Below are positions 1 to 5,543 of a stretch of DNA of 23,904 nucleotides, piece by piece; the first letter of the stretch is position 1, and each line of letters begins with the position of its first letter. Position numbers and translations under genes: made by a program. Source of the stretch: a virus. The DNA lies in the IMG/VR virus record IMGVR_UViG_3300009157_000210, positions 1 to 23,904 of that record; one strand, written 5' to 3'. The notes below the pieces were generated by a model, which saw only the letters and a list, made by a program, of their open reading frames with translations, had not been told where the DNA came from and did no database searches.

Positions 1-87
1 AAGGAACCTCTCTGGCCTGCCAAAATCGAGGAGCATAGGCAGGAGCTTCGGTTCCTCATGGGATACGTTGGCCCGATTCATGTGTAG
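1..87 (+). CDS. 3' end of an unidentified protein (partial)
   Basis: Frame 1 is open from the window edge to TAG at 85-87. It gives a 28-residue tail rich in charged residues and ending GPIHV. The start and any domain lie to the left, so no function can be given. The next gene starts nine bases downstream, with its AGGTGG ribosome site directly after this stop. That suggests the same plus-strand operon as the small genes that follow. Confidence 0.55.
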   Translation, partial: KEPLWPAKIEEHRQELRFLMGYVGPIHV

Positions 88-95
88 GTGGTTAA

Positions 96-239
96 ATGGC
101 GACAAAAACATGCCGATGGCATACAAGCGGCAATGAGAACATGCCGCATAACTACTGCAATAATCGGAACGTGACGACCGGCATATGCATCTGCACCACC
201 TTACAAGAACAGTTCTGCAAGTACAAAGAAGCGGTCTAA
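96..239 (+). CDS. Small cysteine-rich protein, 47 aa, unknown
   Basis: ATG at 96 is preceded by AGGTGG at 86-91. The product has five cysteines, including a C-x-C pair (GICIC) and two histidines, so metal binding is plausible. It matches no family I recognise. It sits between a truncated gene and a hairpin-rich stretch whose first strand overlaps its stop codon. It is too short to support a functional guess beyond a possible zinc knuckle. Confidence 0.5.
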   Translation: MATKTCRWHTSGNENMPHNYCNNRNVTTGICICTTLQEQFCKYKEAV

Positions 240-319
240 GGCAATGTGCCGGTGCGATTCCGGCAGCCGCACTTGCCGGGTTTGCCTCCCTTCACCCCCG
301 AAGATCAGTTGCCCGGCAA
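231..319 (+). promoter_or_regulatory. Hairpin-rich leader with four alternating complementary segments
   Basis: Four short segments alternate in complementarity: TGCCGG (247-252), CCGGCA (260-265), TTGCCGGG (273-280) and CCCGGCAA (312-319). Pairings 1:2, 2:3 and 3:4 are all possible and mutually exclusive, as in attenuators. The 1:2 hairpin has a 7-base loop TGCGATT that resembles a tRNA T-loop. GCGG (231-234) can pair with CCGC (267-270) to close it. The stretch lies in the 240-426 gap, upstream of the 50-aa gene at 427. A regulatory role is inferred, not shown. Confidence 0.35.
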
Positions 320-426
320 TAATCCCCATGTCGGTAATGGATTGCATGGTCGACCGAAAGACCTTCACAACTTACCATGCGCCGATTCGATCTCGGCCCG
401 ACACTTTCCGCAAGGAGCGTACCAAA

Positions 427-579
427 ATGGAAGACTTAGCAGAACTCAAAATGCAGTCCATGAAGCTGGCAATGGAGATAAGCGATCTCCTGTTACAATG
501 GCGAAAGGATCACTCGGAGATCTTGGATAGAAAGTCAGCAATCGATATCCAGATAATGGAATTGGAAGAGGAGGCTTGA
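427..579 (+). CDS. Small acidic helical protein, 50 aa, unknown
   Basis: ATG at 427 follows AAGGAG (412-417) at a good distance, so this start is preferred over the longer in-frame reading from 244. That longer reading would run through the hairpin region and has an unlikely Cys/Pro-rich head. The protein is predicted to be mostly helical (MEDLAELKMQ... to ELEEEA), with a heptad-like spread of Leu, Ile and Met that suits a short coiled coil. The stop lies just before the RecT-like start. The GGAGG of the next gene is inside its last codons, so the two genes are probably translated together. Confidence 0.6.
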   Translation: MEDLAELKMQSMKLAMEISDLLLQWRKDHSEILDRKSAIDIQIMELEEEA

Positions 580-581
580 AC

Positions 582-1448
582 ATGGCAGCCAAGCCCATAG
601 ACATCTCGGAAATCGAGAGAGCCGTCCGAGAGACAGGCTACTCATACATCAAGCCAGGGCCTGAACTATTCGAGGTCGAGCTTCCAGATGGCACCAAAGC
701 CACTGTAGGGCTCAAGGATGGCAAGATCGATTGTCCAAGGAGTAAAGATCTCAAAGAGAAGGTATCTCTGCTTATAGCCGATATTAGGGCCGGTATGGGG
801 CAAGTGCCCGCTATAATGGGTGATGAGAAGACCAAGATCATGGGACTCATGCAGCAAGTGCCCGGATTCATGCCGGAGATCTCCATAGAGATGATAGCCA
901 ATCTGGTGCATTGCCCCGACGCAACCGCCGAAGACCTCATGATGCTTGCTGTTACCGCCAAGAACATCGGGGCGAATCCGTTCCTGCCCGGTGAGATCTT
1001 CCTTATCAAGCCAAAGCAGCGAGACGATGGCAGCCAGCCGCCCGCCTATACGGTGATTGGTCAAACCTTGGTGGCTAAGAAGCTGTCTAATGCGCCTGGA
1101 TTCTCCAAGGCCATCCGGGGTATTATCGTAGAATCAAAAGAGGGCGTCATATCCTTCAAGCAAGGCAATTACTACAATCCAAAGAGAGAAGAGCTAACCG
1201 GCGCGTGGTGCGAGATTCACTACGAAGATGGGCGAGTAATTCGCAAGGAGATGCCATTATGTGAGATCGCAGGTAAAACGTCCAACTGGACAAAGATGCC
1301 GGGACTCATGGCAGCCAAGGTGGTCTTTATGATGGCTGCCAGAGAGGCCGAACCCAACCTCATGGGCGGATGCTACGACATTGATGAGATGGGTGGCCAG
1401 ATCAAGATGGACGAAAGCAAGGAGATCAAGATGGGGGTCTCTGCATAA
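582..1448 (+). CDS. recT: RecT/Bet-like single-strand annealing recombinase
   Basis: This 288-aa protein resembles the RecT/Bet family of phage single-strand DNA annealing proteins, which pair complementary strands during homologous recombination and end repair of the viral genome. Visible family features are the motif ANPFLPGEIFLIKPK (about 131-145) followed by a YTVIGQTLVAKK-type strand (156-167), a core around WCEIHYEDGR (209-218), and the C-terminal segment NWTKMPGLMAAKV with AREAEPNLMGG (about 235-263) and a trailing YDIDEMGG. Length is close to typical RecT/Bet proteins. ATG at 582 has GGAGG at 570-574; an upstream TTG at 576 is less likely. A PD-(D/E)XK nuclease and an ERCC4-like nuclease follow within 3 kb; one of them may be its exonuclease partner, but that is inference. 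Confidence 0.85.
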   Translation: MAAKPIDISEIERAVRETGYSYIKPGPELFEVELPDGTKATVGLKDGKIDCPRSKDLKEKVSLLIADIRAGMGQVPAIMGDEKTKIMGLMQQVPGFMPEISIEMIANLVHCPDATAEDLMMLAVTAKNIGANPFLPGEIFLIKPKQRDDGSQPPAYTVIGQTLVAKKLSNAPGFSKAIRGIIVESKEGVISFKQGNYYNPKREELTGAWCEIHYEDGRVIRKEMPLCEIAGKTSNWTKMPGLMAAKVVFMMAAREAEPNLMGGCYDIDEMGGQIKMDESKEIKMGVSA

Positions 1449-1519
1449 TACCTCCTTGCCCCCATCGGTCCACCCCTGCCAATCCCAGGGAGTTCAAATG
1501 CAATCTGAAGAAGATTATC

Positions 1520-1582
1520 ATGACATATGCAGAGGCAGATAAACAGTGCAATAAATGTGAGGAGGTTACATGCAATCTTTAA
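1520..1582 (+). CDS. Possible 20-aa zinc-knuckle peptide
   Basis: A 20-residue reading frame carries a C-x2-C...C pattern (CNKCEEVTC) and overlaps the start of the next gene. The upstream ribosome site is weak (GAAGAAG). Chance cannot be excluded at this size. It is listed because neighbouring genes are also tiny, overlapping and cysteine-containing. Confidence 0.25.
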   Translation: MTYAEADKQCNKCEEVTCNL

Positions 1583-1716
1583 TTTCGTTTATGGCCCTCA
1601 TAGTGTTTTATGTGGGCTTCGCCGGATTTGTCCGAGCGGGCAAATGGTACTTTAGATTAATAGCATGCACGGGATCAATGACTGCCTTCCAATATCTGAT
1701 CGGGGAACTTGCATGA
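1570..1716 (+). CDS. Small membrane protein, 48 aa
   Basis: ATG at 1570 follows GAGGAGG. The first about 20 residues are strongly hydrophobic (LISFMALIVFYVGFAGF), a clear membrane segment. After a short basic linker a weaker hydrophobic stretch (LIACTGSMTAFQYLI) may be a second segment. The family is unknown; holin-like or signal-type roles cannot be told apart. It ends in an ATGA overlap with the next gene, so it heads the chain of overlapping small genes that runs to 2507. Confidence 0.6.
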   Translation: MQSLISFMALIVFYVGFAGFVRAGKWYFRLIACTGSMTAFQYLIGELA

Positions 1717-1829
1717 AGCAATCCCCGCCCAAACCCAAGCACTCAGATACCTACATCCACCAGCGACTTGTGCCCGCATATCGCCGGGAAGACTTCGATG
1801 GCAGCGAGCCCGTGGGAGTGGAAGAATGA
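1713..1829 (+). CDS. Small basic/proline-rich protein, 38 aa, unknown
   Basis: It starts in an ATGA overlap with the membrane protein gene and ends in another with the zinc protein at 1826. The sequence begins MKQSPPKPKHSD and contains a YRREDFDG segment. No fold is evident. Support comes from the tight overlaps on both sides and the GGGAGTGGAAG ribosome site for the next gene inside its 3' end. Confidence 0.5.
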   Translation: MKQSPPKPKHSDTYIHQRLVPAYRREDFDGSEPVGVEE

Positions 1830-1966
1830 AACCGATGCCCGTTCATGCAATAATATGTGATTGCGGCGTAGTTATCACCTTCCCGGTTTCCTGGGAATTT
1901 GTAAGATGTTCTGACTGCAAAGCAGGATATCGAAAGTATGGCGATGATTATGCGAGGATAGAATGA
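1826..1966 (+). CDS. Small zinc-ribbon-like protein, 46 aa
   Basis: ATG at 1826 overlaps the previous stop and has GGGAGTGGAAG just upstream. The product has paired cysteines CDC (residues 11-13) and CSDC (about 29-32), spaced as in a compact zinc ribbon, followed by an aromatic basic tail (GYRKYGDDYARIE). It is probably a metal-stabilised binding protein. Partner and role are unknown. Confidence 0.6.
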   Translation: MKPMPVHAIICDCGVVITFPVSWEFVRCSDCKAGYRKYGDDYARIE

Positions 1967-1986
1967 CTGCCGAAGGAAGTGGAAGA

Positions 1987-2160
1987 ATGATCACTATAAA
2001 AATATATCCTGACGGCGATCAAATATGCGCGTGTATAGGCGATATGCCCAATGAAGATGCTTGCGGATTTGGAGACAATATCATTCAGGCTCTTATATCG
2101 CTATCATACGACATGATGACAAAAGCAGAAGACGGTCATGAATGGGGTATGCCTCTATGA
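1987..2160 (+). CDS. HicB-like small protein, 57 aa
   Basis: Sequence MITIKIYPDGDQICACIGDM then a G-F-GD turn and IIQALISLSYDM matches the beta-beta-beta-helix look of the HicB fold (DNA-free domain of HicA/HicB-type pairs, also common as single phage proteins). No HicA-type partner is adjacent, so a toxin-antitoxin role is not supported. ATG at 1987 is preferred over ATG 1963 because GGAAGTGGAAG precedes it, almost repeating the site in front of the gene at 1826. Confidence 0.55.
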   Translation: MITIKIYPDGDQICACIGDMPNEDACGFGDNIIQALISLSYDMMTKAEDGHEWGMPL

Positions 2161-2279
2161 GCCTACAAGCAGCACCCACCCAATCGGCCATGTCCCAACG
2201 CAAGCGATCTAAGCTCATTGAGGACGCCCTGGTAGATATCGCAGAAGATCAGGAGAATAGGAAAGATGATCAATGCTGA
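2157..2279 (+). CDS. Small protein with basic segment, 40 aa, unknown
   Basis: It begins in an ATGA overlap with the HicB-like gene. The product has a basic stretch (SQRKRSKLIEDALVDIAED) that would form one amphipathic helix. No domain is recognised. The gene overlaps the next start at 2266, continuing the chain. Confidence 0.5.
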   Translation: MSLQAAPTQSAMSQRKRSKLIEDALVDIAEDQENRKDDQC

Positions 2280-2370
2280 TGAATGGATGTATTTCATTTT
2301 GTCGCGTGCCGGAAAGGTAAGTGATGATGAAATGGAAGAAGCATTCGACGAATGGCAGGCGGAAAGATGA
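2266..2370 (+). CDS. Tiny acidic protein, 34 aa, unknown
   Basis: ATG at 2266 lies inside the end of the previous gene with AGGAG-type bases upstream. The product MINADEWMYFILSRAGKVSD and an acidic helix (DEMEEAFDEW) look like a helix-turn-helix or EF-like mini domain, though none can be assigned. Its stop overlaps the next ATG. Confidence 0.45.
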   Translation: MINADEWMYFILSRAGKVSDDEMEEAFDEWQAER

Positions 2371-2507
2371 AGATCGCCGCTGATGCCCCCTGCAAACATG
2401 CCACACCCTCCGGCAAAGGATGGGACGAATGCGATAAGGGCTATCCATGTACGGGCAGCTTTGCAGATGTGATGTTTAGCCCGCAGGAGATGGATTGCTA
2501 TGAATGA
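2367..2507 (+). CDS. Small cysteine-containing protein, 46 aa, unknown
   Basis: ATGA overlap with the previous gene. It contains four cysteines (C9, C22, C28, C44) and a histidine, in a spacing that could hold one zinc. It overlaps the next gene start at 2500, so it closes the run of overlapping micro-genes. Function unknown. Confidence 0.5.
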   Translation: MKIAADAPCKHATPSGKGWDECDKGYPCTGSFADVMFSPQEMDCYE

Positions 2508-3153
2508 ACGCATTTCTGTCATCTGCCACCCAAACGAAAAGCAAACTTCCGAGTCGGTTGATCCATATGCATACGACGGATGGGAAACGCAAAAAAAATG
2601 CGGACGCTGTGGGAAGGTGCTACCATTTAAATTCTTTAATAAGGCCAATAAAGGCAAATACCGGTTGCAATCGTGGTGCATTAAATGCAATGCAGAGAAT
2701 GCGTTTGATTGGAGCCATAGAACCGGTAGGAAAATATCTATGGACCAAAATCAAAAATGTTCAAGTTATCTCGGGGTTCATATAGCAGAAAGCATACTTT
2801 CCAGATATTTCAAAGGCATACAGCGAATGCCATATGGTCATAAAGGATATGACTATATATGTTCAAAGGGATATAAAATAGATGTAAAGAGCGGATGTAT
2901 GCGTTATAGGGGTCCTTACAAATATTGGGCATTTTCTGTCTGGAAAAACAAAATGCCTGATTATTACATGTTCTTAGCATTTGATAATCGCGATAAACTC
3001 AACCCAGAACATATCTGGCTTATTCCCGGCGCGGTTGTCAATAACCGGGATTGCATAACAGTGTCATATAATCGTCTTAAGGATTGGTCGGAATACGAAC
3101 GCCCCATAAACAAGGTAATCGAATGCTGCGATTCAATGAAGGTGGTTGCGTGA
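2500..3153 (+). CDS. Zinc-finger PD-(D/E)XK endonuclease (homing-type)
   Basis: This 217-aa protein has an N-terminal zinc site (CGRC at 34-37 and CIKC at 60-63), then a C-terminal nuclease-like core: GYDYICSKGYKIDVKSG (about 117-132) gives the D...D-x-K acidic/lysine pattern of PD-(D/E)XK enzymes. It is followed by a strand with YWAFSVWKNK, then DYYMFLAFDNRD and HIWLIPG, a series I associate with phage and archaeal endonucleases of this superfamily. It likely cuts DNA, either as a free-standing homing enzyme or as a recombination nuclease. ATG at 2500 has AGGAG upstream. It overlaps the ERCC4-like gene by four bases (GTGA), suggesting joint expression. Base use is more AT-rich than in the neighbouring genes, a hint of transfer. 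Confidence 0.7.
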   Translation: MNERISVICHPNEKQTSESVDPYAYDGWETQKKCGRCGKVLPFKFFNKANKGKYRLQSWCIKCNAENAFDWSHRTGRKISMDQNQKCSSYLGVHIAESILSRYFKGIQRMPYGHKGYDYICSKGYKIDVKSGCMRYRGPYKYWAFSVWKNKMPDYYMFLAFDNRDKLNPEHIWLIPGAVVNNRDCITVSYNRLKDWSEYERPINKVIECCDSMKVVA

Positions 3154-3884
3154 ATCCACCCATTTTATTGTCCCTGTCAAACAACGAGAATAACACACCC
3201 GATCGGGTCAAAGACCTCGTTAAAGCAATCGAGTCTTTCAAGGGACAGATCGTGAGAATATCGGATGATCCGAAACAACCGGCTGATATCTGCATGAAAA
3301 CGCGAGATAAACAAATATTCATCGAGGTCAAGGATACCAAACAGGCCGGAAAGGTATCTAATGATATTTGGGGATCGATGCAGGGCCATTTCGGGGATCA
3401 GCTTGTTAAGTTACTGGATGAGTCATCAGAGGCGTTTGTCATAGTGCTGGCAACTTACCCAGAATGCCTCCAAGAAGTGCCACAGTTTACTCGGCAGGGG
3501 GATCATACCAAATGGGCAGGGAAAGCTCTCCAGGAGTCAAATAAGACCACTCTACGGGCATTGAATGCCGATGCCTTTGGCTCTTGCATTCCTGTAATCT
3601 ACCTGTCTAAGGACCGGGTACTGAGTTTCAAGGAAGCTCTGAGTTATGGGAAGGCCCGGCTCCTGGGCGCAAATCCCTTCCAATGGACCAGCCCACACAA
3701 AGGAAAGGCAGGGAAGATATCGGCGCTCACCAAGGCGCGGGGCATTGGCGTCAAGAACTCTGAGGCTCTGTTAGGGCACTTCGGGTCAATCAAGAATATT
3801 GCCCTGGCCGGATACGAGGATCTCTTGAAATGTCCGGGAATAGGGCCTGAAAGGGCGATTGCGGTTATGGAGTTGCTGGCATGA
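3150..3884 (+). CDS. ERCC4/XPF-like nuclease with helix-hairpin-helix repeats
   Basis: The product is 244 aa from GTG 3150 (GTGA overlap, AAGGTGG upstream); ATG 3123 is an alternative adding nine residues. The N-terminal half has an ERCC4-type core: IVRISDDPKQPADI (34-47) and IFIEVKDTKQ (57-65), with E59 and K61 in place of the usual ERK box, then a strand FVIVLAT (96-102). The C-terminal about 55 residues hold two HhH-like units (KARGIGVKNSEALLGHFG; LLKCPGIGPERAIAVM), which bind branched or bent DNA. XPF/Mus81-like enzymes cut 3' flaps and junctions; a role in resolving viral recombination intermediates beside the RecT-like protein is inferred. The altered catalytic motif means activity should not be assumed. 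Confidence 0.75.
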   Translation: MNPPILLSLSNNENNTPDRVKDLVKAIESFKGQIVRISDDPKQPADICMKTRDKQIFIEVKDTKQAGKVSNDIWGSMQGHFGDQLVKLLDESSEAFVIVLATYPECLQEVPQFTRQGDHTKWAGKALQESNKTTLRALNADAFGSCIPVIYLSKDRVLSFKEALSYGKARLLGANPFQWTSPHKGKAGKISALTKARGIGVKNSEALLGHFGSIKNIALAGYEDLLKCPGIGPERAIAVMELLA

Positions 3885-4003
3885 TCCGCATATCCCGTCC
3901 CTGGCCACCAATCCATATCAGGATGCCTATTCACCCTCGCCGGTGGATCGAAGATGTCCGGATTGTGAAAGCGAAATATAAGGAGCAGAAACATGAAGAT
4001 TAA
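3881..4003 (+). CDS. Small basic protein, 40 aa, unknown
   Basis: It starts in an ATGA overlap with the nuclease gene. The product is rich in Arg, Pro, Ile and Trp (MIRISRPWPPIHIRMPIHPR) and ends with a Lys-rich helix. No domain is recognised. Support comes only from the coupling geometry at both ends. Confidence 0.4.
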   Translation: MIRISRPWPPIHIRMPIHPRRWIEDVRIVKAKYKEQKHED

Positions 4004-4133
4004 TCGCTTAAATTTCATATTGGGTATTCTGTGCATATCCATATCGATGACCGGTACCGGAAACCCGATTTTAGCTTTGGCGCTCGGATTAATGAATTTG
4101 TCAATTTTCGTATTGACTGAGGCAATGGAATGA
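3993..4133 (+). CDS. Small two-helix membrane protein, 46 aa
   Basis: ATG at 3993 follows AAGGAG. Two hydrophobic segments (FILGILCISISM and PILALALGLMNLSIFVL) are separated by a TGTGN turn, giving a membrane hairpin. It overlaps the next gene by ATGA. Holin-like or host-membrane roles are possible, but nothing in the sequence decides. Confidence 0.5.
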   Translation: MKINRLNFILGILCISISMTGTGNPILALALGLMNLSIFVLTEAME

Positions 4134-4336
4134 TCCTAGCCAAAGATCTCTCTCCCGATGCACAATTTGCCTTTGCCATCTTCCAATGCAAGGAGCGAGC
4201 CCGGCACTTGAAAGATGTAGCAAACATTGAGGCCGATCTGGAAAGGCTGCGGGCAATGGGTGTAGATGTGGATTTGGCCGCAAAGGTGGATTGGGGATTT
4301 GTGACCACGGAAGATACCCCCTTAGGATTTGCCTAA
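4130..4336 (+). CDS. Helical protein, 68 aa, unknown
   Basis: ATGA overlap with the membrane protein gene. It is mostly helical with regular Leu/Ala spacing (FAFAIFQCKERARHLKDVAN and IEADLERLRAMGVDVDLAAK), so a small coiled-coil or helical bundle is likely. It is the last gene of the long early operon. The next gene has its own promoter immediately downstream. Confidence 0.55.
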   Translation: MILAKDLSPDAQFAFAIFQCKERARHLKDVANIEADLERLRAMGVDVDLAAKVDWGFVTTEDTPLGFA

Positions 4337-4343
4337 TACCGAA

Positions 4344-4371
4344 AAGTATAAGTAGTATTATACTTATACTT
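4344..4371 (+). promoter_or_regulatory. Palindromic promoter/operator of the RHH-like gene
   Basis: A perfect 11-base inverted repeat, AAGTATAAGTA (4344-4354) and TACTTATACTT (4361-4371), flanks a 6-base spacer. It ends seven bases before ATG 4378. The repeat includes TATA-like bases and the gene has no ribosome site, so a leaderless transcript is plausible. The downstream ribbon-helix-helix-like protein could bind this repeat and repress itself. The repeat is seen in the sequence; the regulation is inferred. Confidence 0.6.
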
Positions 4372-4377
4372 ATTATT

Positions 4378-4509
4378 ATGAAACGGATTAACGTATTGAT
4401 TTCAGAAGATGCTAGGCAAATTCTCGATGAATTTCAGAAGAAGAATAAAATATCCACATTAGATGATGCGGTGGATCAATATATTAAATATCACGAGGCG
4501 CGAACGTGA
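4378..4509 (+). CDS. Ribbon-helix-helix-like regulator, 43 aa
   Basis: MKRINVLISEDARQILDEFQ followed by a second helix with DDAVDQYIKYHEA has the strand-helix-helix layout and length of CopG/Arc-type DNA-binding proteins, which act as dimers. It has no ribosome site and starts just after an inverted-repeat promoter, consistent with autoregulation and leaderless translation. Its stop overlaps the GTG of the HNH gene, so the two are probably co-expressed. Confidence 0.65.
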   Translation: MKRINVLISEDARQILDEFQKKNKISTLDDAVDQYIKYHEART

Positions 4510-5009
4510 CTGTGTATCTTAATCTAACCAGAAACAAAATCACATCGGTGGACGACATCGATGGAGATCTTGCGAACGTTAGATGGTATGCGCTTTATGG
4601 GAACGGTGTTCCGTATGCCGCTAGAACATTATCACGTCGTTATGAGAATCATAGAACCGTGTTATTACATCGGATCATAATGGAAAGAATGCTAAATAGA
4701 AAACTAGCGCGCGGCGAACGTCCTGATCATATCAATCACGATAGTTTGGACAATCGGAGATCAAATCTAAGACTTGCCAGCGTACTTGAGAACAACCGCA
4801 ATGCCAGATGTGTTTCTTCTAAGAAGCTAAGCCATTTTAAAGGAGTGACAAAAAATAGAAGCGGTTGGATGGCACGGATACGCGTGAATGGAAAATTAAA
4901 CGGTCTAGGGACGTTTCATTCAGAAGAAGAAGCGGCGAAAGCATATGATCGCGCAGCGCGAGAATACTTTGGTTCGTTTTGCGTATTAAATTTTTCGACG
5001 GAGGTATAA
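4506..5009 (+). CDS. HNH homing endonuclease with AP2 DNA-binding domain
   Basis: The 167-aa product has an HNH core (LLHRIIMERM at 53-62; DHINHDSLDNRRSNLRLA at 74-91, with N92-region helix) and a C-terminal AP2 domain (FKGVTKNRSGWMARI at about 111-125; GTFHSEEEAAKAYDRAA at 135-151). This is the classic layout of selfish phage HNH-AP2 endonucleases that cut a specific target and spread by repair copying. GTG 4506 overlaps the stop of the RHH-like gene. Insertion between two small regulator genes fits a mobile element that has settled at a gene border. The downstream gene lacks a normal start codon, which may be a scar of the insertion. Confidence 0.85.
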   Translation: MTVYLNLTRNKITSVDDIDGDLANVRWYALYGNGVPYAARTLSRRYENHRTVLLHRIIMERMLNRKLARGERPDHINHDSLDNRRSNLRLASVLENNRNARCVSSKKLSHFKGVTKNRSGWMARIRVNGKLNGLGTFHSEEEAAKAYDRAAREYFGSFCVLNFSTEV

Positions 5010-5011
5010 CC

Positions 5012-5200
5012 ATCTCAAAGCAAGAATGTTTGTCCTATTTGCAGTCTCACCCGGGCCAACACACACTACCAGAGATTGCCTTATCTACCGGGCAAAACAT
5101 AGAGACGGCCCGCCGGTGCATGATAAGATTGGCTAAAGATGGCTTGGTAAATAAGAAGTATCCCGCGGCTGCGAATAAATTCATAATGTGGTGCATATGA
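5012..5200 (+). CDS. Small winged-helix-like DNA-binding protein, 62 aa
   Basis: The reading frame encodes SKQECLSYLQSHPGQHTLPE then IALSTGQNIETARRCMIRLAKDGLV and a basic tail, a typical winged helix-turn-helix with the recognition helix at about ETARRCMIRLAKDGLV. The only good ribosome site, GGAGG at 5000-5004, lies seven bases before an ATC codon at 5012, suggesting a non-standard start. TTG at 4979 has no ribosome site and would overlap the HNH gene by 31 bases. It overlaps the next gene through ATGA. A transcription-regulator role is inferred. Confidence 0.6.
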   Translation: MSKQECLSYLQSHPGQHTLPEIALSTGQNIETARRCMIRLAKDGLVNKKYPAAANKFIMWCI

Positions 5201-5439
5201 ACAATTCCATCGCTGCATGTGGTTTCTATCTCATGGCAAAGGGTATCCCGTTAGACGTTCTTGCCGGATTGCCTAAACGTTTATCGGGCCTGGATAGGGG
5301 GGTGGTAACGAAGCTGTCACAAGAAGGCATCATAGCCAAACATGGGCGGGTTTATGAGGGCCGGGCATGGCGGAGAACGTGGAAGGCAGGGGCGAGATAT
5401 GGGGCCTTTATGCGATGGGCAGAAACCCACCGCACATAA
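5197..5439 (+). CDS. Putative small HTH-like protein, 80 aa
   Basis: ATG at 5197 overlaps the preceding stop (ATGA). The body PLDVLAGLPKRLSGLDRGVV and TKLSQEGIIAKHGRVYEGRAW reads like a short winged-helix domain with basic wing, followed by a Trp/Arg-rich C terminus (RRTWKAGARYGAFMRWAETH). No family is recognised. Together with the gene before it, it may form a two-protein regulatory unit. Confidence 0.55.
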   Translation: MNNSIAACGFYLMAKGIPLDVLAGLPKRLSGLDRGVVTKLSQEGIIAKHGRVYEGRAWRRTWKAGARYGAFMRWAETHRT

Positions 5440-5440
5440 A

Positions 5441-5463
5441 TTATAGATTGTTATCCTTTTTTA
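5441..5463 (+). terminator. T-rich terminator candidate
   Basis: After the stop at 5439 a short AT-rich stretch ends in six consecutive T residues (5457-5462), followed by the promoter of the next gene. Archaeal transcription often ends at such T tracts. There is no strong hairpin. Confidence 0.35.
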
Positions 5464-5491
5464 GGGAAATCGCGATTAAGTGACAGCGATA

Positions 5492-5503
5492 GTTATATAT
5501 AAC
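5492..5503 (+). promoter_or_regulatory. Palindromic TATA promoter of the ParB-domain gene
   Basis: GTTATATATAAC is a perfect 12-base palindrome containing a TATA box. It is placed about 25 bases before a likely transcript start near 5520-5530 and about 40 bases before ATG 5544. Such symmetry invites binding of a dimeric repressor over the TATA box. That part is inferred. Confidence 0.6.
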
Positions 5504-5543
5504 AGTAAGTTATTATGGTATGCTACCAAGAAAGGAGCTATCC

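Noticed and set aside
244-530. Two open frames (from ATG 244 and GTG 246) across the hairpin region
   Set aside because: Neither has a ribosome site near its start, the texts are Cys/Pro/Arg-rich without a domain, and the true in-frame gene with AAGGAG starts at 427.
638-1064. Minus-strand frames inside the RecT-like gene
   Set aside because: Shadows of a well-supported coding frame; no promoter or ribosome site on that strand.
1987-2160. HicA/HicB toxin-antitoxin pair
   Set aside because: Only a HicB-like protein is present; the adjacent 40-aa and 46-aa proteins lack the HicA core.
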